Source: Gillisia sp. CAL575
Lineage (GTDB): Bacteria > Bacteroidota > Bacteroidia > Flavobacteriales > Flavobacteriaceae
NCBI RefSeq assembly: GCF_000403785.1
Contig: NZ_APHJ01000021.1
Span: 62,001 to 126,000 of the forward strand
Length of the DNA stretch: 64,000 nucleotides
Direction: 5' to 3'
Shown here: piece by piece, positions 63,371-64,000 of the stretch
Layout of the letters: every line of letters starts with the position of its first letter
How positions within the stretch are numbered: the stretch's first letter is position 1
Notes under the pieces: generated by a model
Database searches by the model: none
Told to the model about the DNA's origin: nothing
What the model saw: the letters and a program-made list of their open reading frames with translations, nothing else
Position numbers and translations under genes: made by a program

Positions 63371-64000
63371 ATGAAAAGAATCCTCGTTCCTACTGACTTT
63401 TCCGTACAAGCGGAAAACGCATTAAAAGTTGCTGTTGAATTTGCTAAGCGTTTCGATGGAGAAATATTCCTACTACATATGTTGGAATTACCTTTACAAC
63501 TTGTAAATCCCGTAAGCGGAAGTAGCACCCAAGACTTGCCTGAAGCATTGTTTTTCATGAAGTTAGCAAGACAAAAATTCAAAAAACTAATAGACTCCCC
63601 ATTTTTAGAAGGAATAATAGTTCATGATATTGTAGAATTTCATCAAGCTTTTGATGGAATTATGGAAGTGAGCAAAGAACATAATTGTGATTTTATTGTC
63701 ATGGGTTCTAATGGTTCCAGCGGATTTAAGGAAGTCTTTATTGGATCTAATACAGAAAAAGTTGTTCGAAATTCCACCATTCCGGTGTTGGTAATAAAAA
63801 ACGAACACGAGAAATTCGACATTAATAACTTCGTTTTCGCTACAGATTGTGATCTGGAACATAAACATACTCTAAATAAAGCGATCCAATTTGCAAAAAA
63901 GATCAATGCCCATTTACATCTTGTCTATATAAACACCGCTAATAATTTTAAAACCTCGATAGAGGCTAATCAATGTTTAGAAGATTTTGTAAAAGGTGAA
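63371..64000 (+). CDS. Universal stress protein (UspA) family, 5' part
   Basis: The frame runs from ATG 63371 to the window edge without a stop (210 residues visible). It starts MKRILVPTDFSVQAENALKV, and the first Usp domain shows the nucleotide-binding GSNGSSGFKEVFIGSNTEKV followed by VRNSTIPVLVIKN (about residues 115-145). A second Usp domain begins around residue 155 (NFVFATDCDLEHKHTLNKAI). Tandem two-domain Usp proteins of about 280 residues are common in Bacteroidota, so the missing part is probably the end of domain two. The role in stress survival is by family only. Confidence 0.9.
   Translation, partial: MKRILVPTDFSVQAENALKVAVEFAKRFDGEIFLLHMLELPLQLVNPVSGSSTQDLPEALFFMKLARQKFKKLIDSPFLEGIIVHDIVEFHQAFDGIMEVSKEHNCDFIVMGSNGSSGFKEVFIGSNTEKVVRNSTIPVLVIKNEHEKFDINNFVFATDCDLEHKHTLNKAIQFAKKINAHLHLVYINTANNFKTSIEANQCLEDFVKGE

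Noticed and set aside
63605-63906. Two minus-strand open frames at the right edge
   Set aside because: Antisense to the clear universal stress protein gene.

Overview
The window is a piece of chromosome from a marine or cold-environment member of the Flavobacteriaceae (Bacteroidota, in the range of Gramella, Gillisia or Zunongwangia). The evidence is low GC content, translation starts without Shine-Dalgarno sequences, -7 boxes of the Bacteroidota form TAnnTTTG, type IX secretion and gliding genes (sprA, a PorP/SprF protein, a RemB-like protein), and an alternative complex III operon joined to an aa3-type oxidase. Genus and species cannot be fixed from the sequence alone. No rRNA, tRNA, insertion sequence, prophage or CRISPR array was seen. 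Almost all of the window is conserved core genome.

Layout. 1-7.7 kb: envelope biogenesis (uppS end, bamA, two OmpH/Skp chaperones, murI), a PorP/SprF protein, an Nfu-type Fe-S scaffold and a dodecin. 7.8-10.9 kb: a YyaL-type thioredoxin-domain protein and an MscS channel. 10.9-18.6 kb (minus): a seven-gene unit with one MacB-type ATPase, two permeases, two periplasmic adaptors, a TolC protein and tsaB. 18.7-23.9 kb (minus): oxidase assembly and subunits (heme O synthase, two subunit III proteins, subunit IV, SCO copper chaperone, DUF420 protein, small proteins). 24-38 kb (minus): remB-like, tonB, vanZ-like, gcvH, sprA, ruvA and malic enzyme. 38-45 kb (minus): an ECF sigma factor with a membrane partner, queG, a cytochrome P450, an AT-rich patch holding an ice-binding (DUF3494) lipoprotein and an AraC-type regulator, then ruvB. 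45.2-57.2 kb (minus): actABCDEF plus cytochrome oxidase subunits II and I. 57.4-58.5 kb: a SPOR protein and a non-coding repeat cluster. 58.5-63.2 kb (minus): rimP-nusA-infB. At the right edge is a truncated universal stress protein gene.

How the parts work together. The two respiratory blocks (18.7-23.9 and 45.2-57.2 kb) supply the complementary parts of one quinol-to-oxygen chain: alternative complex III plus oxidase subunits I and II in one operon, and subunits III and IV, heme O synthesis and copper insertion in the other. SprA, PorP/SprF, the RemB-like protein and TonB belong to outer-membrane secretion, motility and energy transduction. BamA and the Skp proteins serve outer-membrane protein assembly.

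The observations I consider most worth checking are: a TonB C-terminal-like domain at the N terminus of the RemB-like barrel protein encoded just downstream of tonB; a terminator-like hairpin directly before the rimP start codon; intrinsic terminators fused to the next gene's promoter at three places; the ice-binding/AraC patch; and unusual extensions in respiratory subunits (ActC tail, ActF and CoxA histidine-rich segments, six CxxCH motifs in ActA). I found no convincing wholly new multi-gene system.
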